Origin: Cyclobacteriaceae bacterium
GTDB taxonomy: Bacteria > Bacteroidota > Bacteroidia > Cytophagales > Cyclobacteriaceae
Direction of reading: 5' to 3'
Assembly (NCBI GenBank): GCA_030584025.1
Contig: CP129487.1
Location: 2,232,001 to 2,296,000 of the forward strand
Length of the DNA stretch: 64,000 nucleotides
Part shown: one piece after another, positions 1 to 8,806 of the stretch
How positions within the stretch are numbered: the first letter of the stretch is position 1
Layout: each line of letters begins with the position of its first letter
Notes under the pieces: generated by a model
What the model saw: the letters and a program-made list of their open reading frames with translations, nothing else
What the model was told of the DNA's origin: nothing
Database searches by the model: none
Translations under genes and position numbers: made by a program

Positions 1-715
1 TGTTGGCAGGTTTACGTTTAATAATGAGTTTGGGCAACGGGTATGGCTCACGGGTTAGTTGAAGTTTAGCCTGCTCAATGTGGTTGGTATACAAATGCAC
101 ATCTCCGCCCGTCCAAACAAATTCGCCCGGCTCCAGATCACATTGTTGGGCGAACATATAGGTAAGCAATGCATATGAGGCAATATTAAAAGGCACGCCC
201 AAAAAATAATCAGCGGAGCGCTGGTAGAGCTGACAGGATAACTTTCCATCGGCTACATAAAACTGAAACATGGCATGACAAGGCGGTAAGGCCATCTTGT
301 CTACCTCGGCAGGATTCCAGGCTGAAACAATGTGCCTGCGCGAATCGGGTTTGTTTTTGATTTGATCAATCACTTTCGAAATCTGATCGATAGTCGTTCC
401 ATCGGGTGCAGGCCAGCTACGCCATTGGTGTCCGTAAACCGGTCCGAGATCTCCGTTTTCATCTGCCCATTCATCCCAAATGGTTACGCCATTGTCGTTC
501 AGGTACTTAATGTTGGTATCACCATTCAAAAACCACAATAACTCATAAATAATAGAGCGCAGATGCAGCTTTTTTGTGGTTACGAGTGGAAACCCTTCAC
601 TCAAATCAAACCTTAACTGACGACCAAACACAGAATAGGTTCCCGTTCCGGTTCTGTCGGTCTTCAGGGCACCTGTTTCCAGGATGTCCTTCATCAAATC
701 AAGGTAGTTTTGCAT
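1..715 (-). CDS. thyA: Thymidylate synthase, 3' end cut by the window edge
   Basis: Makes dTMP from dUMP using methylene-tetrahydrofolate, in the cytosol. The reverse strand reads from ATG at 715 (MQNYLDLMKDILETGALK) without a stop to base 1, giving 238 codons of a family that is usually about 264 residues in E. coli, so roughly the last 25 residues lie outside. The active-site motif LPPCHAMFQF is present with the nucleophile at Cys146, the same number as in E. coli. The Arg-rich RRHIVSAWNP and the dUMP-binding FNIASYALLTYM stretches are also readable. A dCMP deaminase that feeds dUMP to this enzyme is encoded at about 26.4-26.9 kb, unlinked. The call is firm; only the C-terminus is unseen. 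Confidence 0.97.
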   Translation of the reverse strand, partial: MQNYLDLMKDILETGALKTDRTGTGTYSVFGRQLRFDLSEGFPLVTTKKLHLRSIIYELLWFLNGDTNIKYLNDNGVTIWDEWADENGDLGPVYGHQWRSWPAPDGTTIDQISKVIDQIKNKPDSRRHIVSAWNPAEVDKMALPPCHAMFQFYVADGKLSCQLYQRSADYFLGVPFNIASYALLTYMFAQQCDLEPGEFVWTGGDVHLYTNHIEQAKLQLTREPYPLPKLIIKRKPAN

Positions 716-744
716 GGCAGTGGTTTTCAAAAGCAAATAAAAGA

Positions 745-781
745 AAAAGTCCTGATCCCTATGACCAGGATCAGGACTTTT
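745..781 (-). terminator. Rho-independent terminator after the 801-1724 lipoprotein gene
   Basis: A perfect 14-bp inverted repeat (AAAAGTCCTGATCC at 745-758, complement at 768-781) with a 9-nt loop ends in T residues when read on the minus strand. It lies between the stop of the lipoprotein gene (801) and the thyA start (715), so it should uncouple the two. Confidence 0.8.
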
Positions 782-800
782 CACTAAAAACCAACCCACA

Positions 801-1724
801 TTAGCCTCTTCTTCCTACGTTAACAGAGCGGGAATTTCCATCAACTGAAATGGTTATGATTCTGTCGCAAGCACCATCACCATAATCAACTGTTACCACT
901 TTACCGGTAGCCACATCCACAAACTGCTTCACTCCTTCTACAGCTATCGGACAACCACGCTTGTACACTAACGGTTCAAGTATAGTCATGGTATACGCTC
1001 TTCCTCTCCGGTTTTCACCAGCTGCAGTATAGTCATGTGGCCAGCTATCATTATTTGTGCACTTATCAACAACCATGGCATCTAATGATGGATTGCCACC
1101 GCGTTGCCAGGTTCTCACAAAGCAATGTTCACGGGTAGCCTCAGTTGCATCAGGCCAAATAGCCTTTCCATTTTCAAGTTCAACCCGGAACTTAGGAGCA
1201 CTCACATTGCTATCTGTAATATTAGTCAAGGTGCGAATACCGCTTAACTGGATATCATTGATCGAGTAGCCATCGAAAGTTGTGACAATAGTTGAACCCG
1301 GTAAAAACTTCTTACCCGAGAAGGTAATGATGATTTTTCCTTTCCTGACATTTCCTAAAACATCCTGACAACCATCGCCAAAATCAATGGTAATGGTACC
1401 TGACGGATTCTCATTTGTTGATCCCTCATCGATCGTGACTGTGATAGTCACACCATTACATATTCTGGAATCCCCCTGAATCTGGATGGTTCTGGAAGAA
1501 GCGATACGACCTCCTTCATACTCATAGCTGCCGTTGTCAGCCACCATTACAAGGCCAGTCATATCATCAGCATCTTCAAAGAAATAATCGGTAATGGCAT
1601 CTTCGGCCACATCAGCTGCCTCTTGTTGCAAGGCCAGATCATCTTCCGTACACGAGATCACAGCACCCAGTGAGACGATGGCTACCAGGGTCAATGCTTT
1701 TTTAAAGAATGAAGTTGTTTTCAT
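801..1724 (-). CDS. Lipoprotein of unknown function, 307 aa
   Basis: Not recognised beyond being an exported lipoprotein. The N-terminus has Lys residues, a hydrophobic stretch (ALTLVAIVSLGAVIS) and then Cys near residue 25 followed by acidic residues, a lipobox in the Bacteroidota style. The mature part has two similar beta-rich pieces, one around ITIDFGDGCQDVLG and one near the C-terminus around VTVDYGDGACDRIITI, suggesting an internal duplication, and an acidic stretch rich in Ala, Asp and Glu just after the lipid anchor. Single gene, divergent from the 1844 gene, ended by the hairpin at 745-781. Confidence 0.75.
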   Translation of the reverse strand: MKTTSFFKKALTLVAIVSLGAVISCTEDDLALQQEAADVAEDAITDYFFEDADDMTGLVMVADNGSYEYEGGRIASSRTIQIQGDSRICNGVTITVTIDEGSTNENPSGTITIDFGDGCQDVLGNVRKGKIIITFSGKKFLPGSTIVTTFDGYSINDIQLSGIRTLTNITDSNVSAPKFRVELENGKAIWPDATEATREHCFVRTWQRGGNPSLDAMVVDKCTNNDSWPHDYTAAGENRRGRAYTMTILEPLVYKRGCPIAVEGVKQFVDVATGKVVTVDYGDGACDRIITISVDGNSRSVNVGRRG

Positions 1725-1843
1725 AAGGAGTTATTAATTAGGTTATTTCTATTCAAAACAACCCTTAGATTAACCTTTTAGTAATTAGTTTAATGCAACT
1801 GGCATATTTTTAGCTAATTTTTGGTTTCAACCCCCATTTTCAT

Positions 1844-2746
1844 ATGAAAATCAACAAAACCCTCTTCTTAATCGCCATCAATTTATGCATATCCTGTGTC
1901 TCATTTGCTCAGGAGTTGCCCGATACAACACAATACAGAATTGAAACCCGCGATGGAAATGAATACATCGGTCAAATTACTTATCAGGACCAAACAGCCT
2001 TACGACTGAAAACTGAAAAACTAGGCGAAATCACTATTCAAAAAATTGACATCAAAAGCATGGTAGTCCTACTCAAGGGCCGCTCCAAGGATGGAAAATA
2101 CTGGCTTGATAATCCTCAATCAACACGGTATTTCTGGCAACCAAACGGCTATGGCCTAAAAAAAGGTGAAGCCTATTATCAGAATATTTGGATTTTCTTT
2201 AATCAGGTAAGCTTGGGGGTATCCGATCATTTTAGTATAGGCGCTGGAATTGTACCGTTGTTTTTATTTGCTGGAGCACCAACACCTGCGTGGGTAACAC
2301 CTAGATTTTCAATACCAGTTGTAGAAGACAAGTTCAATATTGGTGCAGGGGCATTAATGGGGACAGTATTGGGTGAACCAGAAACAGGATTTGGAATCGC
2401 CTATGGAGTAACAACTTTTGGTTCAAGAGATAGAAACTTATCCTTGGGACTAGGATACGGCTATGCAGGTGGAGAATGGTCTAATTCCCCGACTGTCACA
2501 CTCAGCGGAATGATTCGAACCGGTGAACGCGGGTATATTGTAACAGAAAATTATTTCATTGGTGCTGGAGATGAAACTTTCGTTCTATTTTCAATTGGTG
2601 GCAGACGAATTGTTAAGCGGGTGGGTATTGATTTCGCACTTGTTATACCCAGTGATACAGGCGGAGAATTATTTGCTTTTCCTATACTAGGGTTGACAGT
2701 TCCTTTCGGAAATACGCCAGGAAATTTGACAAGAGGTATAAAGTAA
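1844..2746 (+). CDS. Secreted, probably outer-membrane protein of unknown function, 300 aa
   Basis: Begins with a signal peptide (hydrophobic core then SFAQ, cleavage after about residue 22). Residues about 30-75 look like a small beta domain (RIETRDGNEYIGQITYQDQ), and the remainder is a run of short, Gly- and aromatic-rich alternating strands (for example LGLGYGYAGG and IGAGDETFVLFSIGG) as expected of a beta-barrel or barrel-like outer-membrane protein. No catalytic motif is visible. It is alone between a divergent lipoprotein gene and the DUF4159 gene, which starts 37 nt after its stop. Confidence 0.7.
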   Translation: MKINKTLFLIAINLCISCVSFAQELPDTTQYRIETRDGNEYIGQITYQDQTALRLKTEKLGEITIQKIDIKSMVVLLKGRSKDGKYWLDNPQSTRYFWQPNGYGLKKGEAYYQNIWIFFNQVSLGVSDHFSIGAGIVPLFLFAGAPTPAWVTPRFSIPVVEDKFNIGAGALMGTVLGEPETGFGIAYGVTTFGSRDRNLSLGLGYGYAGGEWSNSPTVTLSGMIRTGERGYIVTENYFIGAGDETFVLFSIGGRRIVKRVGIDFALVIPSDTGGELFAFPILGLTVPFGNTPGNLTRGIK

Positions 2747-2783
2747 ATAACTTGTAGATTGTAATTTTCACCAATTACTTTTC

Positions 2784-3440
2784 ATGAGATTAGCTACTGC
2801 TATTATCTGTCTTCTGGCTATTGGCTTCCAAAGTTTTAGCCAATCCCTAAAAATCGCCAAACTCAAATACAATGGCGGTGGCGATTGGTATGCTAATAAA
2901 ACTGCATTGCCAAACCTGATCAGTTTTTGTAATCGTGAACTCGGAACCACGTTGGCTCCCGAAGAAGACATTGTTGAAGTAGGCAATAAAGACCTGTACC
3001 TCTACCCTTATGTGTACATGACAGGCCACGGCAATGTGGTGTTTTCAGATTCGGAAGCGACTAACCTAAGAAACTACCTGATAGGTGGTGGCTTTTTACA
3101 CATTGATGATAACTACGGACTGGATAAATACATTAGACTAGAACTCAAGAAAGTGTTTCCTGAACTGGAATTAAAAGAACTTCCGTACGATCATCCCATC
3201 TACCAACAGAAATTCAACTTCCCAAAAGGGCTTCCCAAAATTCATGAACATGACGGAAAACCTGCTCAAGGTTTCGGCTTGATTTATGAAGGCCGACTGG
3301 TTGTCTACTATTCATATGAATGCGATCTCGGCAACGGCTGGGAAGACAGGCGCATCCACAACACGCCTGTAGAAAAACACGAACAGGCTTTACAAATGGG
3401 TGCCAATATTATCGCTTACTGCTTCACCAACGCTTTCTAA
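2784..3440 (+). CDS. DUF4159 domain protein, exported, 218 aa
   Basis: A signal peptide (MRLATAIICLLAIGFQSFSQ) is followed by a full-length DUF4159 domain. Family-like features are the YNGGGDWYAN opening, YVYMTGHGNV, then GGFLHIDDNYG, and a C-terminal YYSYECDLGNGWED with HEQALQMGANII. DUF4159 proteins have a fold related to class I glutamine-amidotransferase-like domains, and their substrate is unknown. It is often found near MoxR/DUF58/BatA operons in this phylum, but here the neighbours are an unrelated barrel protein and the BlaI operon. The function is therefore left open. Confidence 0.85.
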   Translation: MRLATAIICLLAIGFQSFSQSLKIAKLKYNGGGDWYANKTALPNLISFCNRELGTTLAPEEDIVEVGNKDLYLYPYVYMTGHGNVVFSDSEATNLRNYLIGGGFLHIDDNYGLDKYIRLELKKVFPELELKELPYDHPIYQQKFNFPKGLPKIHEHDGKPAQGFGLIYEGRLVVYYSYECDLGNGWEDRRIHNTPVEKHEQALQMGANIIAYCFTNAF

Positions 3441-3484
3441 TGAACAGGCTTTCAAAAAATGTGGGGAAAGCTTTTGGATTTTAT

Positions 3485-3522
3485 AACTAAATTTTTAGTT
3501 TTATACCTAAATACATAGTATA
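3485..3522 (+). promoter_or_regulatory. Predicted BlaI operators and promoter region of the blaI-blaR operon
   Basis: Two AT-rich dyads sit just before the 3534 gene. The first is AACTAAA (3485-3491), TT, TTTAGTT (3494-3500). The second is imperfect, ATACCTA spaced to TAGTAT (3503-3521). BlaI/MecI repressors bind short dyads of this size as dimers and usually control their own operon. The assignment to the BlaI encoded at 4027 is inference from position and symmetry. Confidence 0.5.
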
Positions 3523-3533
3523 AAACCTGACCT

Positions 3534-4016
3534 ATGATGAGGAAACCTCATACGCAATACTTATTTGTGTTCGCTTTACTGTGCCCCCTATTTTCATTCG
3601 GCCAGGGAATGGCTACAACATTTCAAAAGGCCATAAACCAAGGTATCTCGATATCAACATTGGACTCGTTGTACCAAAGTGCCCTTCATAGCGATTCATT
3701 ACAGGCAGCGTTTGCAGGTCAAGAGCAAGAATTTCAGCACGCATATATTTCCATGCTTCAGACTTTAGGCGATTTTCTTCACGACAACAACTTCAAATGG
3801 GAAAAACAAATCCGATGCTTCAATCGAATCTATATAAATAAAGATGGAGTAATCGCCTATTTCCTGTTCAACTTCAAACCCGGAGAAATTAATCCCGAAA
3901 AAGAACAGGTGTTCGAAAAACTATTGGGTGAGTTTATCAAGACCTATCGGTTTCCGCTTACCAACTCCAAAAATTTTGCACAATGCAGTCCTGTTCAATA
4001 CGCTGATAAAAAATAA
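3534..4016 (+). CDS. Small secreted protein of unknown function at the head of the blaI operon, 160 aa
   Basis: Begins with a signal peptide (hydrophobic core FVFALLCPLFSFGQ). The mature protein has a helical first half and a C-terminal part (RCFNRIYINKDGVIAYFLFNFKPGE) resembling small TonB-box-adjacent or periplasmic sensor modules, but no family was recognised. The start could be either of the two adjacent ATGs (3534 or 3537). It lies directly downstream of the predicted operators and 10 nt upstream of blaI, so it is probably the first gene of the repressor-protease operon. Confidence 0.65.
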   Translation: MMRKPHTQYLFVFALLCPLFSFGQGMATTFQKAINQGISISTLDSLYQSALHSDSLQAAFAGQEQEFQHAYISMLQTLGDFLHDNNFKWEKQIRCFNRIYINKDGVIAYFLFNFKPGEINPEKEQVFEKLLGEFIKTYRFPLTNSKNFAQCSPVQYADKK

Positions 4017-4026
4017 AAAATATACC

Positions 4027-4386
4027 ATGAGAGAACTAACCAAGGCCGAAGATCAGATCATGCAGATTTTGTGGAAGCTTGAAAAAGCTTTTGTAAAAGA
4101 TATCATCGATCACCTGCCCGATCCCAAGCCTGCCTACAACACAGTGTCTACTATCATTCGTATTCTGGAAACCAAAGGATTTGTAGGACATAAGGCGTAC
4201 GGCAAAACGCATGAATACTACCCATTAATTGCAAAGGAAAAGTACACCCGCTTTTACCTGAATACCATGCTGAAAGGATACTTCGGGGGCTCATTCCAAA
4301 ACCTGGTTTCCTTTTTCGCCAAAGAGAATAACCTGAGTGCGAAAGAACTGGAAGAGTTATTAAAAGAAATCAACACCAAAAAATAA
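4027..4386 (+). CDS. BlaI/MecI/CopY-family transcriptional repressor, 119 aa
   Basis: A winged-helix DNA-binding repressor. The sequence opens with the family hallmark LTKAEDQIMQILWKLEKAFVKDI and continues with PKPAYNTVSTIIRILETKGFV (recognition helix and wing) and a C-terminal dimerisation helix (LSAKELEELLKEI). ATG 4027 is chosen because it puts MRELTKAE at the N-terminus as in the family; a longer reading from 3928 overlaps the upstream gene and adds unrelated residues. It is followed 4 nt later by a BlaR1-type membrane protease that would be expected to trigger its inactivation. Confidence 0.9.
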   Translation: MRELTKAEDQIMQILWKLEKAFVKDIIDHLPDPKPAYNTVSTIIRILETKGFVGHKAYGKTHEYYPLIAKEKYTRFYLNTMLKGYFGGSFQNLVSFFAKENNLSAKELEELLKEINTKK

Positions 4387-4390
4387 ACCC

Positions 4391-6136
4391 ATGAACACCT
4401 GGCTAAACTATATCGTAGAAGCCAACATCGGATTGTTGCTGTTTCTGCTCTTGTACAAAGCACTGTTAAGCAAGGAAACCCAATTCAGCTACCGCAGATT
4501 TTATTTATTGGGTGCGCTCCTACTCTCGCTGCTTTTCCCATGGCTCACCATCGGTACCCCGGCTGAGGTAGTGCCCACACTTAGCGAAACCTTACCGGAT
4601 CATTGGCTGCCCACAACCATTGAACAAACTCAAGCCGAGGCACTTCAACCTACTTTTAATTTTTGGGAATTGGCCTTTTGGTTATACGGAGCTGTAGTCG
4701 CATTGCTGTTTTTACGGTTTGTCTATCAGATCATTATGCTGATGCAAGAAGCCCGAAAAGGAAAATCGGACGAGCCTGTTATCGAAGTGGATAACGCTTC
4801 ATTCATTGCCTTTTCCTTTTTTAAGCTGGTTTTCATCAGCAAAGCCTTTAACCTAACTGAAGCCGACAAGCAACGCATTCTGCAACACGAGCATGTGCAC
4901 ATTAGCAAATGGCACTCGGTTGACATGGTGCTGATTGAACTAGTCAGAATACTGTTCTGGTTTAATCCATTGCTCAGCTACTACAAAAAGGAAATGAGCA
5001 TGGTACATGAATTTGAAGCCGATGAAGTCGCCTCAGGCAGTGAACATCAGGATCAATACTGCAGCCTGCTGGCCCGTTCGGCTATTGAATCTTCCGGATA
5101 CGTATTGGCCAATCATTTTAATAATTCCCTAACCTTAAAACGAATTACCATGATCCGAACCTTAAAACAAAAAGTAAAGCAATGGAAAACAGGGATTGTT
5201 TTCCTGTTTGTAAGCGTATTGTTTCTGGGCATCGCCTGCCAGGATCAGATTGCTGCGGAAATGAACGGACTCTCACAAACCACCACCGTTGCCGGAGATT
5301 TTCCTGATCATTTGTTGCCAGTTGTTGAACAGATCAAAAAAGAAAACCCAGGTATTAAACTGATGTATGTTGAGGCTGAATCCATTAACGAAGAAAAAAT
5401 CCGGAGTCTAAATCCAAACAAGATTTTACATACATCCCATACCCGCAACATGGATGATAAGGGTAATATAATTTCTGAGCGTGTTGAGTTAATCATCAAA
5501 ACAGATGACTCCATATCGCAACTGGGTGATATGACTAAATCAGATGATGATGTGTTTCTCGTTGTTGAAGCGAATGCTTCACCAATCGGAGGAATGACCG
5601 CTTTGTACGAAGCTATCAATCGTGAACTTAAATTCCCTGAACAAGCCGTTAAAATGGGTATTGAAGGAAAGGTGTTTGTTGAGATAATAATTGAGCCTGA
5701 TGGTAGCACATCTAACCACCGACCTCTTAAAGGTATTGGTGCTGGATGCGATGAAGAAGCAGTCAGAGCCCTCAAAGCAGCTAACGTAAAGTGGAATCCT
5801 GGTAAGCAGCGCGGTGTAGCTGTGCGTCAGAAATTCGTAATTCCCATTACATTTACCCTGTCAGATGATGCTTCAACCGGAACTGTTATTCCCAAGGAAA
5901 AAAAGATGATCATCTCCAGTGATGTATCGTACCAAAATGGTAAAACCATAGTAAATGGGACAGTCACTACTGAAGACGGAAAACCAATACCAGGAATGAA
6001 CATTGTAGTCAGTGGTAAAACGTATGGAACAGTATCCAAGGCTGACGGAACCTTTAGTCTAGCATTAGAAGAAAATTCAGGAGAACTTTCTTTTTCGTTT
6101 ATTGGATTTGAAACCCAAAAAGTCAGGATTAATTAA
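4391..6136 (+). CDS. BlaR1/M56-type membrane metalloprotease with TonB-like and CarboxypepD_reg-like domains, 581 aa
   Basis: Sensor protease partner of the BlaI repressor. N-terminal membrane segments at about residues 5-25, 35-55 and 95-115 precede the zinc-protease motif HEHVH (His166-Glu167-His170) and the downstream FEADEVAS glutamate. A further membrane helix lies near residues 265-285. Instead of a beta-lactam-binding domain, the outer part carries a TonB C-terminal-like domain (about 406-490, ELKFPEQAVKMGIEGKVFVE) and an Ig-like carboxypeptidase-regulatory domain (about 516-581). No beta-lactamase is next to it, so the ligand is probably not a beta-lactam. Its role may be cell-envelope sensing (inference). 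Confidence 0.88.
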   Translation: MNTWLNYIVEANIGLLLFLLLYKALLSKETQFSYRRFYLLGALLLSLLFPWLTIGTPAEVVPTLSETLPDHWLPTTIEQTQAEALQPTFNFWELAFWLYGAVVALLFLRFVYQIIMLMQEARKGKSDEPVIEVDNASFIAFSFFKLVFISKAFNLTEADKQRILQHEHVHISKWHSVDMVLIELVRILFWFNPLLSYYKKEMSMVHEFEADEVASGSEHQDQYCSLLARSAIESSGYVLANHFNNSLTLKRITMIRTLKQKVKQWKTGIVFLFVSVLFLGIACQDQIAAEMNGLSQTTTVAGDFPDHLLPVVEQIKKENPGIKLMYVEAESINEEKIRSLNPNKILHTSHTRNMDDKGNIISERVELIIKTDDSISQLGDMTKSDDDVFLVVEANASPIGGMTALYEAINRELKFPEQAVKMGIEGKVFVEIIIEPDGSTSNHRPLKGIGAGCDEEAVRALKAANVKWNPGKQRGVAVRQKFVIPITFTLSDDASTGTVIPKEKKMIISSDVSYQNGKTIVNGTVTTEDGKPIPGMNIVVSGKTYGTVSKADGTFSLALEENSGELSFSFIGFETQKVRIN

Positions 6137-6147
6137 CTCCTGAAAAA

Positions 6148-6182
6148 TTGATGTCCTGCACTTCAACAGTGCAGGACATCAA
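6148..6182. terminator. Shared bidirectional terminator between convergent genes
   Basis: A 14-bp inverted repeat (core GATGTCCTGCAC at 6150-6161 pairing with 6169-6180, loop 7 nt) with an A-run on the left and A/T on the right sits between the blaR-type gene ending at 6136 and the thioredoxin gene ending at 6185. It can serve both directions. Confidence 0.75.
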
Positions 6183-6184
6183 AA

Positions 6185-7339
6185 TTATTTACCTCCTAAA
6201 ACTTCCTCCAGCTTCTCATCCAATGCCTGACCGCGCAGGTTCTTGGCAATGATTTTACCATTTGGATCAAGCAATAAGGAGAAAGGTATGGCTGTAATGT
6301 TATAGGTTTTAGCGGCTTCGGATTGCCAGTATTTCAAATCAGAAACGTGTGTCCACGTAAGGCCATCTTCCTGTATGCCTTGTAACCAATCTGCTTTTGA
6401 ACGATCGAGTGAAACACCATACACGGTGAAGCCTTTGTCTTTATATTCATTATAAGCCCGTACAATGTTCGGGTTTTCCCTGCGGCACGGTCCGCACCAC
6501 TTGGCCCAAAAATCCACCAGCACATATTTGCCCCGCAACGATGACAACGGAACAACCTGACCATCCGGGTTGGGTAAGGAAATTTCAGGTGCCACCTGGC
6601 CAATGGCAAGTGCTTTCATCTTATCCACCATCGAAACAAAATCTTTTGCATGCACAAAGTCAGGCCACTCTTTTTCTAATTTTTCTGCTGTTGCCAAGTA
6701 CACATCAAAATATTCATCCTTATCCAGCATCTGCGCCTGTAGCACGTTGATCACACCCAATGAGGGCGGACTATTTTTTATCTTTTCTGCAACCTGATTA
6801 CCGGCATCGGATAATAATTTCTGATACGCCTTTTGAATGGCAAGAATCGACTGCTGGTCATTAGCAGCTTGTGCCTTGTTGAAATCGGCAATCAGCTTTT
6901 GCGCTTCCGGGGAGCTTTGAACACCATTCAGTGTTTGCTGCGCCTCCTTGATGAATTCAATCTCCGGAGAGCCCTTCACTTCAAAAAAACCAGAAGCTTC
7001 ATTTCCATCTACATTAATTTCAAGATCATTTTTATATAAGATCAGATCTACCGCCTGACGGTTATAAAAATTCAATTTGTAGTAACCCGGTTCTTTAACT
7101 TTAACTTTCTTTTCGAAAGTGTAATTGCTTTTCAGGTTAATGGTATCCTGCCAGCCGGCACCAGTCTTCGTTATCTCCATAATGGTGATGGTACCACCTT
7201 GTTGCGGAAAACCTACCTTTCCCCGTATGGTCACGGTTTGGCCATCGCCTTTGTTGGCTTGCTGACCGTTGGAGGAACAGCCCACCAGTAACAACACACT
7301 CACCAAAACAACACTTAAACTCAATCTTGTATACTTCAT
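6185..7339 (-). CDS. DUF4369-thioredoxin (TlpA/ResA-like) lipoprotein, 384 aa
   Basis: A membrane-anchored thiol-disulfide oxidoreductase of the periplasm. The N-terminus is a lipoprotein signal (LSVVLVSVLLLVGC). Residues about 35-130 form a DUF4369 beta domain, a helical linker follows, and the C-terminal thioredoxin-like domain (about 245-384) contains VDFWAKWCGPCRRENP with the redox CGPC near residue 283 and the cis-Pro region ITAIPFSLLLDPNG. Its ATG overlaps the gatB stop by 4 nt (ATGA), so it is translationally coupled to gatB, a pairing without an obvious functional reason. Confidence 0.92.
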   Translation of the reverse strand: MKYTRLSLSVVLVSVLLLVGCSSNGQQANKGDGQTVTIRGKVGFPQQGGTITIMEITKTGAGWQDTINLKSNYTFEKKVKVKEPGYYKLNFYNRQAVDLILYKNDLEINVDGNEASGFFEVKGSPEIEFIKEAQQTLNGVQSSPEAQKLIADFNKAQAANDQQSILAIQKAYQKLLSDAGNQVAEKIKNSPPSLGVINVLQAQMLDKDEYFDVYLATAEKLEKEWPDFVHAKDFVSMVDKMKALAIGQVAPEISLPNPDGQVVPLSSLRGKYVLVDFWAKWCGPCRRENPNIVRAYNEYKDKGFTVYGVSLDRSKADWLQGIQEDGLTWTHVSDLKYWQSEAAKTYNITAIPFSLLLDPNGKIIAKNLRGQALDEKLEEVLGGK

Positions 7340-8787
7340 TTTTCTTCCAGTTTCTTTACTAATAATTGATTGGCCACTTTCGGGTCGGCCTTGCCCTTGC
7401 TACGCTTCATCACTTCGCCCATAAACATAGCAATAATTCCCTTCTTGCCCTTTTTGTATTCTGCCACCTTATCTGGATAGTCGGCCAAAACCGCATCAAT
7501 CACAGGCAGAATGGAATCTTCATCACTCGTCTGCACCACATTCAATTGCTGTGCCACATCCAGTGGATTCAGCGCTGAATTTTTCAACAACTCCGGAAAT
7601 ATTCGCTGCGAAGCAATCGAAAAACTCACCTTTCCAGATTCAACCAGTTTAATCAGTTCCGCTAAAGTAACAGGCTTAACAGGAAAATCGTTTGCCGTTA
7701 GTGTAAGTTCATTCAAAGCCGATTTTACCGGCCCCATAATCCAGTTTGAAGCTGCCTTGAAATTATCCGTATGATTACACACCTCAAGAAAATACTGAGC
7801 CAACTCCTTTGTTTCCGTCAGCAGGCGCGCATCATATGCCGGTAAGTTGAATTGCTCTATAAATTTTTTCTCCAGTTCCCATGGAAGTGCAGGCATGGCT
7901 GCTTTGATTTCAGTCAGCCATTCATCTGAAAGTGCAACCGGACTTAAATCCGGATCGGGGAAGTAACGGTAATCGTTCAATTCTTCTTTGGTGCGCATGC
8001 CGTACGTCTTTCCAGAAGTTGCATCAAACAATCGTGTTTCAGAAATGATCTCCTCACCTTTCTCCGTCAATTCAATCTGCCGTTCAATCTCTGAATCGAT
8101 TGCACGTTGCACGTTACGGATGGAGTTCATGTTTTTGATCTCCACTTTCTTGCCTAAAATCGTTGATCCCTTTGGTCTGATGGAGACGTTTGCGTCACAA
8201 CGCAGCGATCCTTCTTCCATGTTGCCATCGCACACATCGAGGTAACGCACAAGTTTTCGGATTTCGGTTAGCAAGGCATATGCATCAGAAGATGAATGAA
8301 TGACGGGCTCTGTTACAATTTCAATCAACGCGGTGCCTGCGCGATTAAAATCCACCAATGTATCGGGTTCATTTTCCATGTGAATGGATTTTCCGGCATC
8401 TTCTTCCAGGTGAATGCGGTTTAGTACAATTTGTTTTTGAGATGCTCCTTCACCGATGGTAATGTAACCGCCTTTGCAGATGGGTGTGCGGTCTTGTGTA
8501 ATCTGGTAGCCTTTCGGCAGATCGGGATAGAAATAATTCTTGCGATCAAAGATCATGTGCCGTACAATCTCCGATTTACAGGCAAGGCCCATGCGCACGG
8601 CAAGTTCCACTGCCTGGCGATTCAGCTTTGGTAATGTACCCGGATGCGCCAATGTTATCACGCTGATTTGCGTGTTGGGTTCACTACCATAAGCAGTTGA
8701 ATCTGCCGCGAAGATTTTACTGGCCGTCAATAACTGTGCATGGACCTCCAATCCGATTACGGCTTGATATTTTTCAGCTGCTGCGAT
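7336..8787 (-). CDS. gatB: Asp-tRNA(Asn)/Glu-tRNA(Gln) amidotransferase subunit B; start codon unclear
   Basis: Subunit of GatCAB, which converts misacylated Glu-tRNA(Gln) and Asp-tRNA(Asn). The sequence shows HPGTLPKLNRQAV, the catalytic-cradle motif IFDRKNYFYPDLPKGYQ, IHLEEDAGK and a C-terminal GatB/YqeY tail (IIAMFMGEVMKRSKGKADP). The conserved N-terminus AEKYQAVIGLEVHAQL is encoded up to about 8787, but that frame has no ATG, GTG or TTG before the in-frame stop. The only standard option is TTG at 8751, inside the GLEVH motif, which would delete a conserved strand. The true start is probably one of three consecutive ATC codons near 8785, or there is a base error. The 8787 boundary is my estimate. 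Confidence 0.9.
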   Translation of the reverse strand: MAAAEKYQAVIGLEVHAQLLTASKIFAADSTAYGSEPNTQISVITLAHPGTLPKLNRQAVELAVRMGLACKSEIVRHMIFDRKNYFYPDLPKGYQITQDRTPICKGGYITIGEGASQKQIVLNRIHLEEDAGKSIHMENEPDTLVDFNRAGTALIEIVTEPVIHSSSDAYALLTEIRKLVRYLDVCDGNMEEGSLRCDANVSIRPKGSTILGKKVEIKNMNSIRNVQRAIDSEIERQIELTEKGEEIISETRLFDATSGKTYGMRTKEELNDYRYFPDPDLSPVALSDEWLTEIKAAMPALPWELEKKFIEQFNLPAYDARLLTETKELAQYFLEVCNHTDNFKAASNWIMGPVKSALNELTLTANDFPVKPVTLAELIKLVESGKVSFSIASQRIFPELLKNSALNPLDVAQQLNVVQTSDEDSILPVIDAVLADYPDKVAEYKKGKKGIIAMFMGEVMKRSKGKADPKVANQLLVKKLEEK

Positions 8788-8806
8788 GATGATTGAAAAT
8801 TAAAAA

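Noticed and set aside
3928..4026. N-terminal extension of the BlaI-type repressor
   Set aside because: The extra residues overlap the upstream gene and do not fit the family, whose proteins start with the LTKAE helix.
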